A DNA stretch of 13,618 bases from Nanobdellota archaeon (GCA_021818905.1 JAKASS010000019.1:1-13618); one strand, 5' to 3'. Numbered from the stretch's first letter, positions 1 through 5,768 are shown. The notes: generated by a model not told the origin, from the letters alone. Numbers and translations: made by a program.

Positions 1-250
1 GATCTACATCGAAATATTTATGGATCACGACGTCGCGTAAACCTATAAAATCTTTTATTATTTTATCATCCGAAAACTCCGGAAAATGTAGGGCCATCTG
101 CTTAAGAGCTTCGCCTATCTTTTCTAGGTTAAACACAATGATGTCTTCTCGATTTTTAGAAGCTAAGAATTGTGCTTCGGAGCCCAGATTATTTTCTATT
201 TGTTGTATGAAACTTAGGATTTCTGATACGTATAGTTTTACATCTCTCAT
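1..250 (-). CDS. hepT: HepT-like HEPN ribonuclease toxin, 3' end outside window
   Basis: Minus-strand reading frame starting with ATG at 250-248 and still open at base 1, giving the first 83 residues. The visible end contains RDVVIHKYF, which is the HEPN RX4HXY motif typical of HepT/DUF86 proteins; Arg and His are the RNase active-site residues and the Tyr is the residue that the partner antitoxin AMPylates in characterised HepT/MntA pairs. The start overlaps the stop of the nucleotidyltransferase gene by 4 bp (ATGA), so the two are translationally coupled in the usual antitoxin-toxin order. Family assignment rests on the motif and on the partner. The missing C-terminus prevents a length check. 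Confidence 0.88.
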   Translation of the reverse strand, partial: MRDVKLYVSEILSFIQQIENNLGSEAQFLASKNREDIIVFNLEKIGEALKQMALHFPEFSDDKIIKDFIGLRDVVIHKYFDVD

Positions 251-663
251 AACGCCCCTACTCCTTCTTTGTCGACACTGTCTTTTAATAATGGATTAAG
301 GTAATCCCATGAAACTAAATCGACCTTGATCCCTAGTTTTCCTTCCAATTCTTTCCAAAGACGCATATAATCCAAACCATCCATTTTGTCGTAATCAAAC
401 TCCACCAATATATCTAGATCGCTGTCTTTATGCTGTTCTCCCCTTGCGAAGGAACCAAAAATGACCGCTCTTTTGATGTGATACTTGGAGAGTATGGGCC
501 CGATTATTTCCTTTATTTCTTTTAGACTGTCTTTTCCTTTTACATTTTGTGCCCAGGCAGGATTTTTTAGATTTGCCCTGCACACCGGACAAACTATATA
601 TTTTCGTTTGACCTCGTTTCTCGCGGTGTATTTCCACTCATATCCACAAGATCCACATTTCAT
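247..663 (-). CDS. mntA: MntA-type minimal nucleotidyltransferase antitoxin with N-terminal zinc ribbon
   Basis: 138 aa. Residues about 65-118 are a minimal nucleotidyltransferase: GSFARG at 70-75, SDLDIL at 81-86 giving two metal-binding Asp (D82, D84), and a third Asp at D115 in VDLVS. MntA-family enzymes transfer AMP from ATP to a Tyr of the HEPN toxin and so neutralise it. The gene precedes and overlaps the HepT gene by 4 bp, as expected for this module. Unusual is the first 30 residues, with C3-x2-C6 and C25-x2-C28, a compact zinc ribbon that ordinary MntA proteins of about 100 aa lack. It may bind DNA for autoregulation or aid recognition of the toxin; this is inference. A TATA box about 27 bp upstream makes ATG 663 a leaderless start. 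Confidence 0.88.
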   Translation of the reverse strand: MKCGSCGYEWKYTARNEVKRKYIVCPVCRANLKNPAWAQNVKGKDSLKEIKEIIGPILSKYHIKRAVIFGSFARGEQHKDSDLDILVEFDYDKMDGLDYMRLWKELEGKLGIKVDLVSWDYLNPLLKDSVDKEGVGAL

Positions 664-684
664 ATTTTTATAATACTCATACTC

Positions 685-694
685 ATTTAAATAC
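685..694 (-). promoter_or_regulatory. TATA box for mntA-hepT
   Basis: On the minus strand GTATTTAAAT lies about 22-31 bp upstream of the mntA ATG. That is the normal TATA-to-start-site distance in archaea, so transcription should begin at or next to the start codon, giving a leaderless mRNA. Confidence 0.6.
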
Positions 695-830
695 TTTTAA
701 ATTTGAATTTTTTCATTATGCTAAAAATAGTCCGCACTAAAAACTTTTCTGTCGTTTCAGGCCTTTCCATAGAATCTATTCGATGCGCCAAAATCAATAC
801 AAACGTTTAGCTTTTAAAGTTTTCGAAATA

Positions 831-846
831 TCGAACATATATTCGA
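831..846. repeat. Short TCGAA inverted repeat in intergenic DNA
   Basis: TCGAACATATATTCGA has 5-bp arms around an AT spacer and sits among further TCGA motifs (tcgaaatatcgaac). A regulator-binding site is possible, but there is no clear promoter beside it. Confidence 0.2.
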
Positions 847-876
847 TTTATAGAACGATAGCTGAGGTGGTCGAGT

Positions 877-913
877 TATGCACATGCCTATTGCAATTAT
901 ACGCTTGTGCATA
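877..913. repeat. Back-to-back IS-end inverted repeat
   Basis: TTATGCACATGC (877-888) and GCTTGTGCATAA (902-913) are inverted repeats matching at 11 of 12 positions, with 13 bp between them. Both arms belong to the GTGTGCATAAGT end motif found at 1845-1858, 1933-1946 and 4053-4065. Two ends this close suggest a nearly complete internal deletion of an element. Confidence 0.6.
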
Positions 914-1031
914 AGTCCCTTAAACAAGCCCAGATATGTCCGACTCGTTTGGATCTTCTCTTTGCTGACGCTTCAGCCGATCAGCTGGTCGTGAAGCATC
1001 GCCTTCAGCTCGGGCTCGTCCTGCACGGACT
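898..1031. repeat. 134-bp direct repeat, copy A
   Basis: Identical to 4048-4181 except at positions 990 (C versus T) and 993 (G versus A), in the same orientation. It begins with the IS-end motif GTGCATAAGTCCCTTAA. On the minus strand its far end reads as the last 18 codons of a protein ending in ELKAMLHDQLIG followed by TGA. The two differences between copies change residues there (H to Y, D to N). Its end is 7 bp from the stop codon of the next gene. Confidence 0.9.
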
Positions 1032-1038
1032 TCCATCT

Positions 1039-1404
1039 TTAATTTACGATCTTTACAGGCCTACGCCCGATGCCTTTAGAAACGTCGGTTTTATCCGCAG
1101 TCTCGCTTATCATCTTATTGATAGAATACTCGATCAACCCATCGTAGGTTCTCATCAAAACTTTGACCAGCGGGCTATCCCTGTTTGCTTTGAACATGTC
1201 TTGTTTCCCCACGCGTCTAGTCTTTATTATGATCTCTGACTCCAACAACCATGTCCATATCGAAGCGAGGGTGTTCCAGGACACCTCTGAATTTTCTGCG
1301 ATGTCCTTCTTTGAGTAATCGAAGTCCCTCGAGGTAAAAAGAAAGTCAAGTACTTTTACAGTAGGCGATCCACCGAGTACTTTAACGAATATCGATCCTT
1401 CCAT
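1039..1404 (-). CDS. Small winged-helix DNA-binding protein
   Basis: 121 aa, start ATG at 1404. Residues about 14-73 fit a winged helix-turn-helix: helices over TVKVLDFLF and YSKKDIAENSEVSW, a recognition helix near WNTLASIWTWLLE, then a basic hairpin wing (KTRRVGKQDMFKAN). The remainder is helical with a basic C-terminus and may dimerise. Such short archaeal wHTH proteins are generally transcription regulators, but the target cannot be read from the sequence. It diverges from the 93-aa gene and shares a palindromic TATA box with it, so it may control both. The stop lies only 7 bp from a 134-bp IS-end repeat, meaning the gene borders a recombination or insertion junction. It is not tied to a named family. 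Confidence 0.75.
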   Translation of the reverse strand: MEGSIFVKVLGGSPTVKVLDFLFTSRDFDYSKKDIAENSEVSWNTLASIWTWLLESEIIIKTRRVGKQDMFKANRDSPLVKVLMRTYDGLIEYSINKMISETADKTDVSKGIGRRPVKIVN

Positions 1405-1435
1405 TCTTTTGCTCTTATTATTACTGGTCTGGCAA

Positions 1436-1445
1436 TATTTAAATA
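1436..1445. promoter_or_regulatory. Palindromic TATA box shared by two divergent genes
   Basis: TATTTAAATA is its own reverse complement. Its centre is 28 bp from the ATG at 1469 (leaderless start for the plus gene) and 36 bp from the ATG at 1404 (short leader for the minus gene). No second comparably placed box is seen for either gene, although ACTTTAAATG at about 1445-1454 could serve the minus gene. Confidence 0.55.
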
Positions 1446-1468
1446 CTTTAAATGTTACATGATAATAT

Positions 1469-1750
1469 ATGAAAGTTTCAATTAATGATTACAACTTTAT
1501 AAAAGCGAAGATTTTACGTAAATTGACGATACAAGACATTTGGGGCGCAAAACATACGGCGTACGATAATATTCCGAAGGGATTGCCGAAAGACAAGCGC
1601 GGTTTTGCAAAAGACGTCGCAGACGATCTTATAAAAGAAGGTATTATCCTCGAAAAGCCGACCAATTATGGCCTGCACGTTTCGCTGAATCCCGAGAAGG
1701 CGCTGGAAATAAGAGACTTCTTATTGGCCTATGATAAAAGCCAGACATAA
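1469..1750 (+). CDS. Conserved small archaeal protein, probable winged-helix-like fold
   Basis: 93 aa. The pattern of an amphipathic helix, then a conserved-looking core around HTAYDNIPKGLPKDKRGFAK, a helix DVADDLIKEGIIL, and a hairpin KPTNYGLHVSLNP resembles small archaeal proteins with a winged-helix-type ending in which a Lys-rich hairpin follows the recognition helix. No catalytic residues, signal peptide or membrane segment are visible. The start is supported by a TATA box centred about 28 bp upstream. It diverges from the 121-aa winged-helix gene, and a perfect hairpin lies 8 bp after its stop. Function unknown; a DNA-binding role is the most likely guess. Confidence 0.65.
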   Translation: MKVSINDYNFIKAKILRKLTIQDIWGAKHTAYDNIPKGLPKDKRGFAKDVADDLIKEGIILEKPTNYGLHVSLNPEKALEIRDFLLAYDKSQT

Positions 1751-1758
1751 GCCCGGCT

Positions 1759-1779
1759 TTACTAAGCTGCACTTAGTAA
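1759..1779 (+). terminator. Hairpin after the 93-aa gene
   Basis: TTACTAAG, a 5-nt loop, and CTTAGTAA form a perfect 8-bp stem starting 9 bp past the stop codon at 1750. A T-run (1828-1834) follows about 50 bp later. It could act as a terminator or protect the mRNA 3' end. The stem is AT-rich, so weak. Confidence 0.4.
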
Positions 1780-1844
1780 CTCTGGGGATACTATAAAACA
1801 GTGTAAAGAATAAATTGATTTATAGGCTTTTTTGTTATTTATAT

Positions 1845-1946
1845 GCGTGTGCATAAGTCCCTTAAATAAGCCTAGGTCCGTCTGGATTTTCTCTTTGCTG
1901 GCTTCCTTGCAGAAGCAGTGATCCTATAAAGCACTTATGCACACGC
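1845..1946. mobile_element. 102-bp MITE-like element with perfect 14-bp terminal inverted repeats
   Basis: GCGTGTGCATAAGT (1845-1858) and ACTTATGCACACGC (1933-1946) are exact reverse complements. The inside is a diverged, partly deleted copy of the 134-bp repeat (shared CCCTTAAAtAAGCC and TTCTCTTTGCTG blocks). It has no coding capacity. I see no clear target-site duplication. The right repeat also serves as the 3' boundary of the adjoining minus-strand transposase remnant, so the block may be a piece of a larger element, not an independent MITE. Confidence 0.6.
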
Positions 1947-1947
1947 C

Positions 1948-2086
1948 TAAACAAAACCGGCTCTGTAGAAATCCTAAGCCATAAATAAAAAATGGCGCCT
2001 TTAAGGACGACGTACCTATGGATATCGTACACGATGTCGACCAGACAAATGAGGCCCACGTTATTTTGTATTGTCATTATTATCAA
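1948..2086 (-). pseudogene. C-terminal remnant of a DDE transposase
   Basis: The minus-strand frame reads VDIVYDIHRYV, which lines up with IDVVYDIRRFI in the larger remnant at 3617-4050, and the following DNA block TAGGATTTCTACAGAGCC (complement of 1959-1976) is identical in both. Only the last 40-45 residues of the transposase remain, without catalytic residues. It lies immediately upstream of the abiEi promoter, in the opposite orientation to the remnant downstream of abiEii. The frame continues into the 14-bp inverted repeat at 1933-1946. Confidence 0.6.
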
Positions 2087-2093
2087 AAAAGAT

Positions 2094-2103
2094 AATTATA
2101 AAT
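2094..2103 (+). promoter_or_regulatory. TATA box for the abiEi-abiEii operon
   Basis: ATTATAAATA is centred about 27 bp upstream of ATG 2126 in an AT-only stretch, so the mRNA should be leaderless. It lies only about 8 bp outside the end of the transposase remnant. Confidence 0.55.
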
Positions 2104-2125
2104 ATACGAATATACATAAATTCCT

Positions 2126-2815
2126 ATGAAAAGTCAAGAACTGCTCGAAATTCTAAAGGAAAATGTTCTTAATGTATTCTCTCCTCTAGACGTTTATAGA
2201 ATAACCAGAAAAACAAAACATTATGTAAATCTGCTCCTATATAGGATGACAAAAAAGGGGCTGATAATGAGAATAGAACGGGATAAATATGCACTTAAAA
2301 TCGCGCTCTACATAATCGCATCCAACATAATCCGCCCGTCTTACGTTAGCTCAATGTTTGCATTTTCTTATTATGGCTTGACTACCCAATTGCCCGCCAA
2401 AATAGATGTGATATGTACAAAGCAACACAAAACACTGGATTTGGAAGGCATCAAGATAAGATTCATTAAGACTGACAAAACGCGTGTTTTTGCATTCCTT
2501 AAGGATTCAAACAATGCATTTGTAGCCGAACCAGAAAAGGCAGTCATAGATTCACTTTATTTTAATACCCTTTCTTTTGGTTCAATAAGCGAAGCGGTTT
2601 CTATCGGTCTCAACAAGAACGTGCTAAACGTCAATAAATTGAACGATTATGCGCTGCGAATGAAAAATACAGCTCTTATGAATAAACTTGGCTTTTTACT
2701 GGCAGATAATGGCATAGATGATAAAAATATATATCCCGATATCTCCAAAAATTATGTAAAATTATCAAAGAGCGGCGCAAAAATAGACAAAAGGTGGAAG
2801 ATCATATATGGCTGA
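2126..2815 (+). CDS. abiEi: AbiEi-like antitoxin, transcriptional regulator
   Basis: 229 aa. The N-terminus (about 1-56) is a winged helix: helix ELLEILKENV, then SPLDVYRITRKTKHYVNLLLY with the recognition helix, then a wing LIMRIERDKYAL. The middle and C-terminal part (about 60-190) has the shape of the AbiEi C-terminal domain, including a YYGLT motif, repeated short strands and VAEPEKAVIDSLYF, the characteristic EpEkALlD-type motif of AbiEi/DUF2971-like antitoxins. AbiEi proteins bind their own promoter and antagonise the AbiEii nucleotidyltransferase without a stable complex (type IV). It overlaps the toxin gene by 8 bp. A TATA box at -27 supports the start. Good match in context and order; the subfamily is not resolved. 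Confidence 0.85.
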   Translation: MKSQELLEILKENVLNVFSPLDVYRITRKTKHYVNLLLYRMTKKGLIMRIERDKYALKIALYIIASNIIRPSYVSSMFAFSYYGLTTQLPAKIDVICTKQHKTLDLEGIKIRFIKTDKTRVFAFLKDSNNAFVAEPEKAVIDSLYFNTLSFGSISEAVSIGLNKNVLNVNKLNDYALRMKNTALMNKLGFLLADNGIDDKNIYPDISKNYVKLSKSGAKIDKRWKIIYG

Positions 2816-3608
2816 AATAGACAAGTGGCGGAATTATTCTTCGATGCTTAACTTCCCAAGGCCCGAGAACGCAGAAAAAGATTTTTTACAGGAACTCTTA
2901 CTTAAGGAAATATATGCGAAAACCGAAGGCATAGTATTTAGAGGCGGCACGGCACTGTCAAAATTTTATGGTTCGGGCAGATTCTCAGAAGACTTAGATT
3001 TTGTAATGGCCGATGAAAGCTATACTAAACGTGTAGAAAACGTGCTCTCTAAAATAGAGGCCGGCATAAAAAATGTTGGGAACTATTTCAAAGCAAATTT
3101 TTGCAAGACCGCATATAAAGACATGTTCGAATATTCAATAAGAATAGAAGGACCTCTCTTTGTCAGCTCTGGGAATCCCGCTGCACTACAGAAAGTATCA
3201 ATAGACTTGAACTCCAGAGAAATCGTATCTTTGAAACCTAGACTGGTGTTCCGTAACCCAATGTATGAAAATATGAGAAACTACACCATATTAGTTGAAG
3301 AATTGGAAGAGTTGCTTGCGGACAAGGTAAAAGCATTGATAGAAAGGCACGCAAAAAGAAAGGGGAGCTACGTAAGGGATTTGTACGACATATGGTCTGT
3401 TTTGAAGAAATATGACACAAAGATAAATCTCGATTTAGTAAGGGAGAAAATGCAGAGGTATGGAAAAAAGGAGTTTTCGTTGCTTGACTTTAAAACGGCT
3501 TTAAAGGACGCCAAAGACACATGGGAAGTGGAAATCAGTGCGGTCATGAGGACCTATCCGACATACGATGACGTAAAGAGCACAATAGAAAAGAAAGCCC
3601 ACCTCTAA
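2808..3608 (+). CDS. abiEii: AbiEii-like nucleotidyltransferase toxin
   Basis: 266 aa. Diagnostic motifs of the AbiEii/AbiGii nucleotidyltransferase superfamily are all present: GGTALSK at 46-52, RFSEDLDF at 58-65 with the two metal Asp, a central Asp in SIDL (D133), LADKVKAL at 170-177 with the catalytic-type Lys K173, and RDLYDIW at 190-196. Characterised members modify tRNA 3' ends with nucleotides and stop growth or abort phage infection. The start ATG lies inside the abiEi 3' end (8-bp overlap). All motifs look intact, so the enzyme is probably active. The gene ends only 8 bp before a truncated transposase gene, marking an old insertion or recombination boundary. Confidence 0.9.
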   Translation: MAEIDKWRNYSSMLNFPRPENAEKDFLQELLLKEIYAKTEGIVFRGGTALSKFYGSGRFSEDLDFVMADESYTKRVENVLSKIEAGIKNVGNYFKANFCKTAYKDMFEYSIRIEGPLFVSSGNPAALQKVSIDLNSREIVSLKPRLVFRNPMYENMRNYTILVEELEELLADKVKALIERHAKRKGSYVRDLYDIWSVLKKYDTKINLDLVREKMQRYGKKEFSLLDFKTALKDAKDTWEVEISAVMRTYPTYDDVKSTIEKKAHL

Positions 3609-3616
3609 TAATAAAT

Positions 3617-4050
3617 AGGTCCAGGAAATCGTATAAGACCTTCATACCGCTCATGAAGAAAGCCGCCGAAATGGTAAAGATCGGTAAGATACTGGCTGAT
3701 AAAGGCTACGATCCGTAGAGAGACCACAGGTTTTCAAGGGAGAGACTTCACGCAGGATCCATCATCCCTGCAAGGAACGAAGGCGTTCCGATATGGAGGA
3801 CTCACGGCAGGTGGAGGAAGCTGATGAAAGCGTCTTTTCCACTTGACGAGTACCACAAACGAAGCATCGTGGAGACCGTCAACTCCGTGGAGAAGAGGAA
3901 GTTCGGCTCCACCTTGGGCAGCCGGCTGCATCCGGACAAGCTGAAGGAGGTGAAGGTGATTGACGTAGTCTACGACATCCGGCGATTCATACAGCTTGCT
4001 TATATTATTATCATAGGATTTCTACAGAGCCTAATCCTTAGGCTCTGTAT
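3617..4050 (+). pseudogene. C-terminal half of an IS4/IS5-type DDE transposase, interrupted
   Basis: An open frame starts abruptly at 3617 with no start codon and shows ILADKGYD (second catalytic Asp region) and HKRSIVETVNSVEKRKFG (Glu region, with the typical VE-x5-K spacing), both hallmarks of DDE transposases. The first Asp domain is missing. A TAG at 3716-3718 interrupts the frame directly after KGYDP. The likely original end (GFYRA-like) appears frame-shifted near 4013-4030, after which the frame drifts into hydrophobic nonsense and the IS end. It is therefore dead. It begins 8 bp after the abiEii stop and mirrors the shorter remnant at 1948-2086. Confidence 0.82.
4023..4049. repeat. 11-bp-arm hairpin at transposase 3' end
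   Basis: TACAGAGCCTA, a 5-nt loop, and TAGGCTCTGTA form a perfect 11-bp stem. It sits between the transposase C-terminus and the IS-end motif, as a gene terminator or a structured element end would. The 1948-2086 relative keeps only one arm. Confidence 0.55.
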
Positions 4051-4181
4051 ACGCTTGTGCATAAGTCCCTTAAACAAGCCCAGATATGTCCGACTCGTTT
4101 GGATCTTCTCTTTGCTGACGCTTCAGCCGATCAGCTGGTTGTAAAGCATCGCCTTCAGCTCGGGCTCGTCCTGCACGGACT
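4048..4181. repeat. 134-bp direct repeat, copy B
   Basis: Same sequence and orientation as 898-1031 with two mismatches (4140 and 4143). Its first bases, ACGCTTGTGCATAAGT, form the outer end of the transposase remnant that precedes it. With copy A it brackets about 3.0 kb holding the two small regulator-like genes and abiEi-abiEii. Confidence 0.9.
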
Positions 4182-4192
4182 CCGTTTTTCTT

Positions 4193-4248
4193 GGCTTTGT
4201 TTATAAAGTCAAAATCTGTTTAAAAAGTGCTGCTTATCAAACAAAGCC
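4193..4248. repeat. 10-bp inverted repeat downstream of cdc6
   Basis: GGCTTTGTTT (4193-4202) and AAACAAAGCC (4239-4248) are exact reverse complements with 36 bp between. The right arm ends 2 bp from the cdc6 stop codon. On the cdc6 strand the loop contains CTTTTTAAAC, so this may work as a terminator; alternatively it is the footprint of a small excised element. Confidence 0.45.
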
Positions 4249-4250
4249 TG

Positions 4251-5522
4251 TCATTTCAGGTCGTTCCTTAGGATCTCTTCTATCTTTGTAAGCAGAGAAG
4301 GGGAGAAAGCTATGTTCAGTTCCCTCGTCCTGCCGTAACGACCGTTGCTTTTTACCCTAGACATTATCAATGAATTGTAATCCATGTCCGCTATAAGATC
4401 GGAGATCCTCCTGAACGTAAGCGCTTTCAATCCGTATCTTTCAGCTATCTTTATGTAAGCATCGTATACTTCGCCGCTATAGACCTTTCCTAATCTTTTA
4501 CTCCTGGCGACCACTATTATCGAATAAAGTATCGACTTGCTTTGTTTTGTCATCGACTTTATAATCTCTTCGGTTATGTTCTGTTCAAGAATTGCTGAAG
4601 CTTTATCGAGGTCTTCTTCTGTCAACCTGCTTCTTCCGCTTTGCTGCGCGTTCTCTCCGGCGACCCTCAAAAGGTTCAGGGCTTTCCTGATATCGCCATG
4701 TTCCTGTGCCGCAAGCGCCGCACATTTCTTGACGACACCCTCATCCATGGCGTTTTCGTAGAAAGATTCGCCGACTCGGACGTTTAGTATGTCCTCTATT
4801 TCTATCGCATTGTAAGGTTTGAACACAAGTTCGACGGGGCTCAAAGAGCTTTTTACCCTCTGGTCCAGCGAGGCCTTAAGATCCGTATTGTTGGATATGC
4901 CTATTATCGATATCTTTGCATGCTTCATTGATTCGTTCAGCCTAAGCAGGCTGTAAAGCACGCCATCACCTGCGTTTTGTATGAGTTTCTCTATCTCATC
5001 TAATATGATTATTATATATTTGTCCTCAATGTCCACTGCCGACACCATCTTCTTGTAAAGCTGGTTCACAGAAAGGCCGCTCGTAGGTACCTTGACGCCG
5101 AAAAACGTACACAGATTGGAGATAAGCCTGTACTCTGTGTTGTTGTTCTCAAGTCTGCAGTTTATATATATAGGAAGTATGTTTACGTTCTTGTCCATCG
5201 CAGTGGAAGCCAGGTTCTGTGCGATGTATCTAGTAACAAGGGATTTTCCTGTGCCTGAAAATCCATAGATCAGCATGTTCGACACTCTCTCCATCAAAAG
5301 GCTCGGCGCGAGGATGTTTGATATTTCTTCTATCTCCGTATCACGGTGCGAAATAGCCCCAGGCACGAACGATGATGAAAGGACCTCTTTATTTTTGAAT
5401 ATCCTTTTCTTGAGAAGGAATTGATTGAATATCTCTTTCGGATTTATTTTTGCTTTTTCGTTATCAGATGAAGTTTTGGAAGACGCGATTTTTAGATTGC
5501 CATCAAAAACTTCTTTAGTCAT
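4251..5522 (-). CDS. cdc6: Orc1/Cdc6 replication initiator ATPase
   Basis: 423 aa, a usual length for archaeal Orc1/Cdc6. AAA+ core: Walker A GFSGTGKS at 87-94, Walker B IIIILDEIEK at 170-179, sensor 1 around GISNNTD at 208-214, DQRVKSSL with a probable arginine finger R222, and sensor 2 GDIRKALNLL at 276-285. The C-terminal 320-423 is the winged helix that contacts origin boxes, with RRISDLIADM as recognition helix and a basic wing NGRYGRTRE. These proteins bind ORB sequences and load MCM. The gene reads away from an eight-box ORB-like array starting about 95 bp upstream of its start, the classical archaeal cdc6-next-to-origin layout. A TATA box about 38 bp upstream implies a leader near 11 nt. 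A 10-bp inverted repeat follows the stop. Confidence 0.95.
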   Translation of the reverse strand: MTKEVFDGNLKIASSKTSSDNEKAKINPKEIFNQFLLKKRIFKNKEVLSSSFVPGAISHRDTEIEEISNILAPSLLMERVSNMLIYGFSGTGKSLVTRYIAQNLASTAMDKNVNILPIYINCRLENNNTEYRLISNLCTFFGVKVPTSGLSVNQLYKKMVSAVDIEDKYIIIILDEIEKLIQNAGDGVLYSLLRLNESMKHAKISIIGISNNTDLKASLDQRVKSSLSPVELVFKPYNAIEIEDILNVRVGESFYENAMDEGVVKKCAALAAQEHGDIRKALNLLRVAGENAQQSGRSRLTEEDLDKASAILEQNITEEIIKSMTKQSKSILYSIIVVARSKRLGKVYSGEVYDAYIKIAERYGLKALTFRRISDLIADMDYNSLIMSRVKSNGRYGRTRELNIAFSPSLLTKIEEILRNDLK

Positions 5523-5554
5523 ATGATTTTTGATTAATATCTAATAGATTTTCC

Positions 5555-5564
5555 TATTTAAATA
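5555..5564 (-). promoter_or_regulatory. TATA box for cdc6
   Basis: TATTTAAATA, centred 37-38 bp upstream of the cdc6 ATG at 5522. It lies between the start codon and the nearest ORB-like box, so initiator binding at the boxes could repress its own promoter. Confidence 0.5.
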
Positions 5565-5617
5565 GATAATATAACTAAAAGATATATAACTTTGATTATA
5601 TAACTGTATTTCTATGA

Positions 5618-5648
5618 TTCCATAGAGACACCTACGTTTCCTATGGAG
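5618..5648. promoter_or_regulatory. ORB-like boxes 1 and 2, convergent pair
   Basis: TTCCATAGAGAC (5618-5629, two changes from the core) faces CTCCATAGGAAAC read on the minus strand (5636-5648), whose G-tract TAGGTGT overlaps the first box. These are nearest to the cdc6 promoter. Confidence 0.65.
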
Positions 5649-5692
5649 ATTATTTAAACTTCAAAAATCGCTTTCTAACCTTTTCTATCTTC

Positions 5693-5714
5693 TATTATTC
5701 TATATAGAATAATA
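5693..5714. repeat. 22-bp perfect palindrome in AT-rich origin core
   Basis: TATTATTCTAT followed by its exact reverse complement ATAGAATAATA, with no spacer. It is entirely A/T apart from one C and one G. It lies between the outward-facing ORB-like boxes, in the likely melting region. It could extrude as a cruciform or bind a dimeric protein. Confidence 0.75.
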
Positions 5715-5733
5715 TAAATATATAAAATATGCC

Positions 5734-5768
5734 TTCCACAGGAAATATAGGTGTGTTCCATAGGAAAC
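5734..5768 (+). promoter_or_regulatory. ORB-like boxes 3 and 4, tandem
   Basis: TTCCACAGGAAAT (5734-5746) followed by ATAGGTGT, and TTCCATAGGAAAC (5756-5768). They are 22 bp apart, two helical turns, so two initiator molecules would bind the same face. Confidence 0.75.

Larger units (their letters stand above)
783..914 (+). pseudogene. Possible N-terminal transposase fragment joined to an IS end
   Basis: A 43-codon frame from ATG 783 to TAA 912-914. It begins MRQNQYKRLAFKVFEISN and the first 32 or so residues look like coding sequence (basic, helix-forming). The frame then runs straight into the inverted IS-end motif at 877-913 and stops there. The simplest reading is an internally deleted insertion sequence that kept the start of its transposase and its terminal repeat. 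Similarity to a transposase N-terminus is an impression, not shown. It could also be a chance short frame in the 375-bp gap between mntA and the next gene. Confidence 0.25.

Noticed and set aside
765-776. Isolated ORB-like TTCCATAGAATC
   Set aside because: Only half of the dyad is kept, it is alone, and it is 3.5 kb from cdc6; expected by chance in AT-rich DNA.
907-1239. 110-aa plus-strand frame
   Set aside because: It runs through the 134-bp IS-end repeat and then antisense through the winged-helix gene; no promoter.
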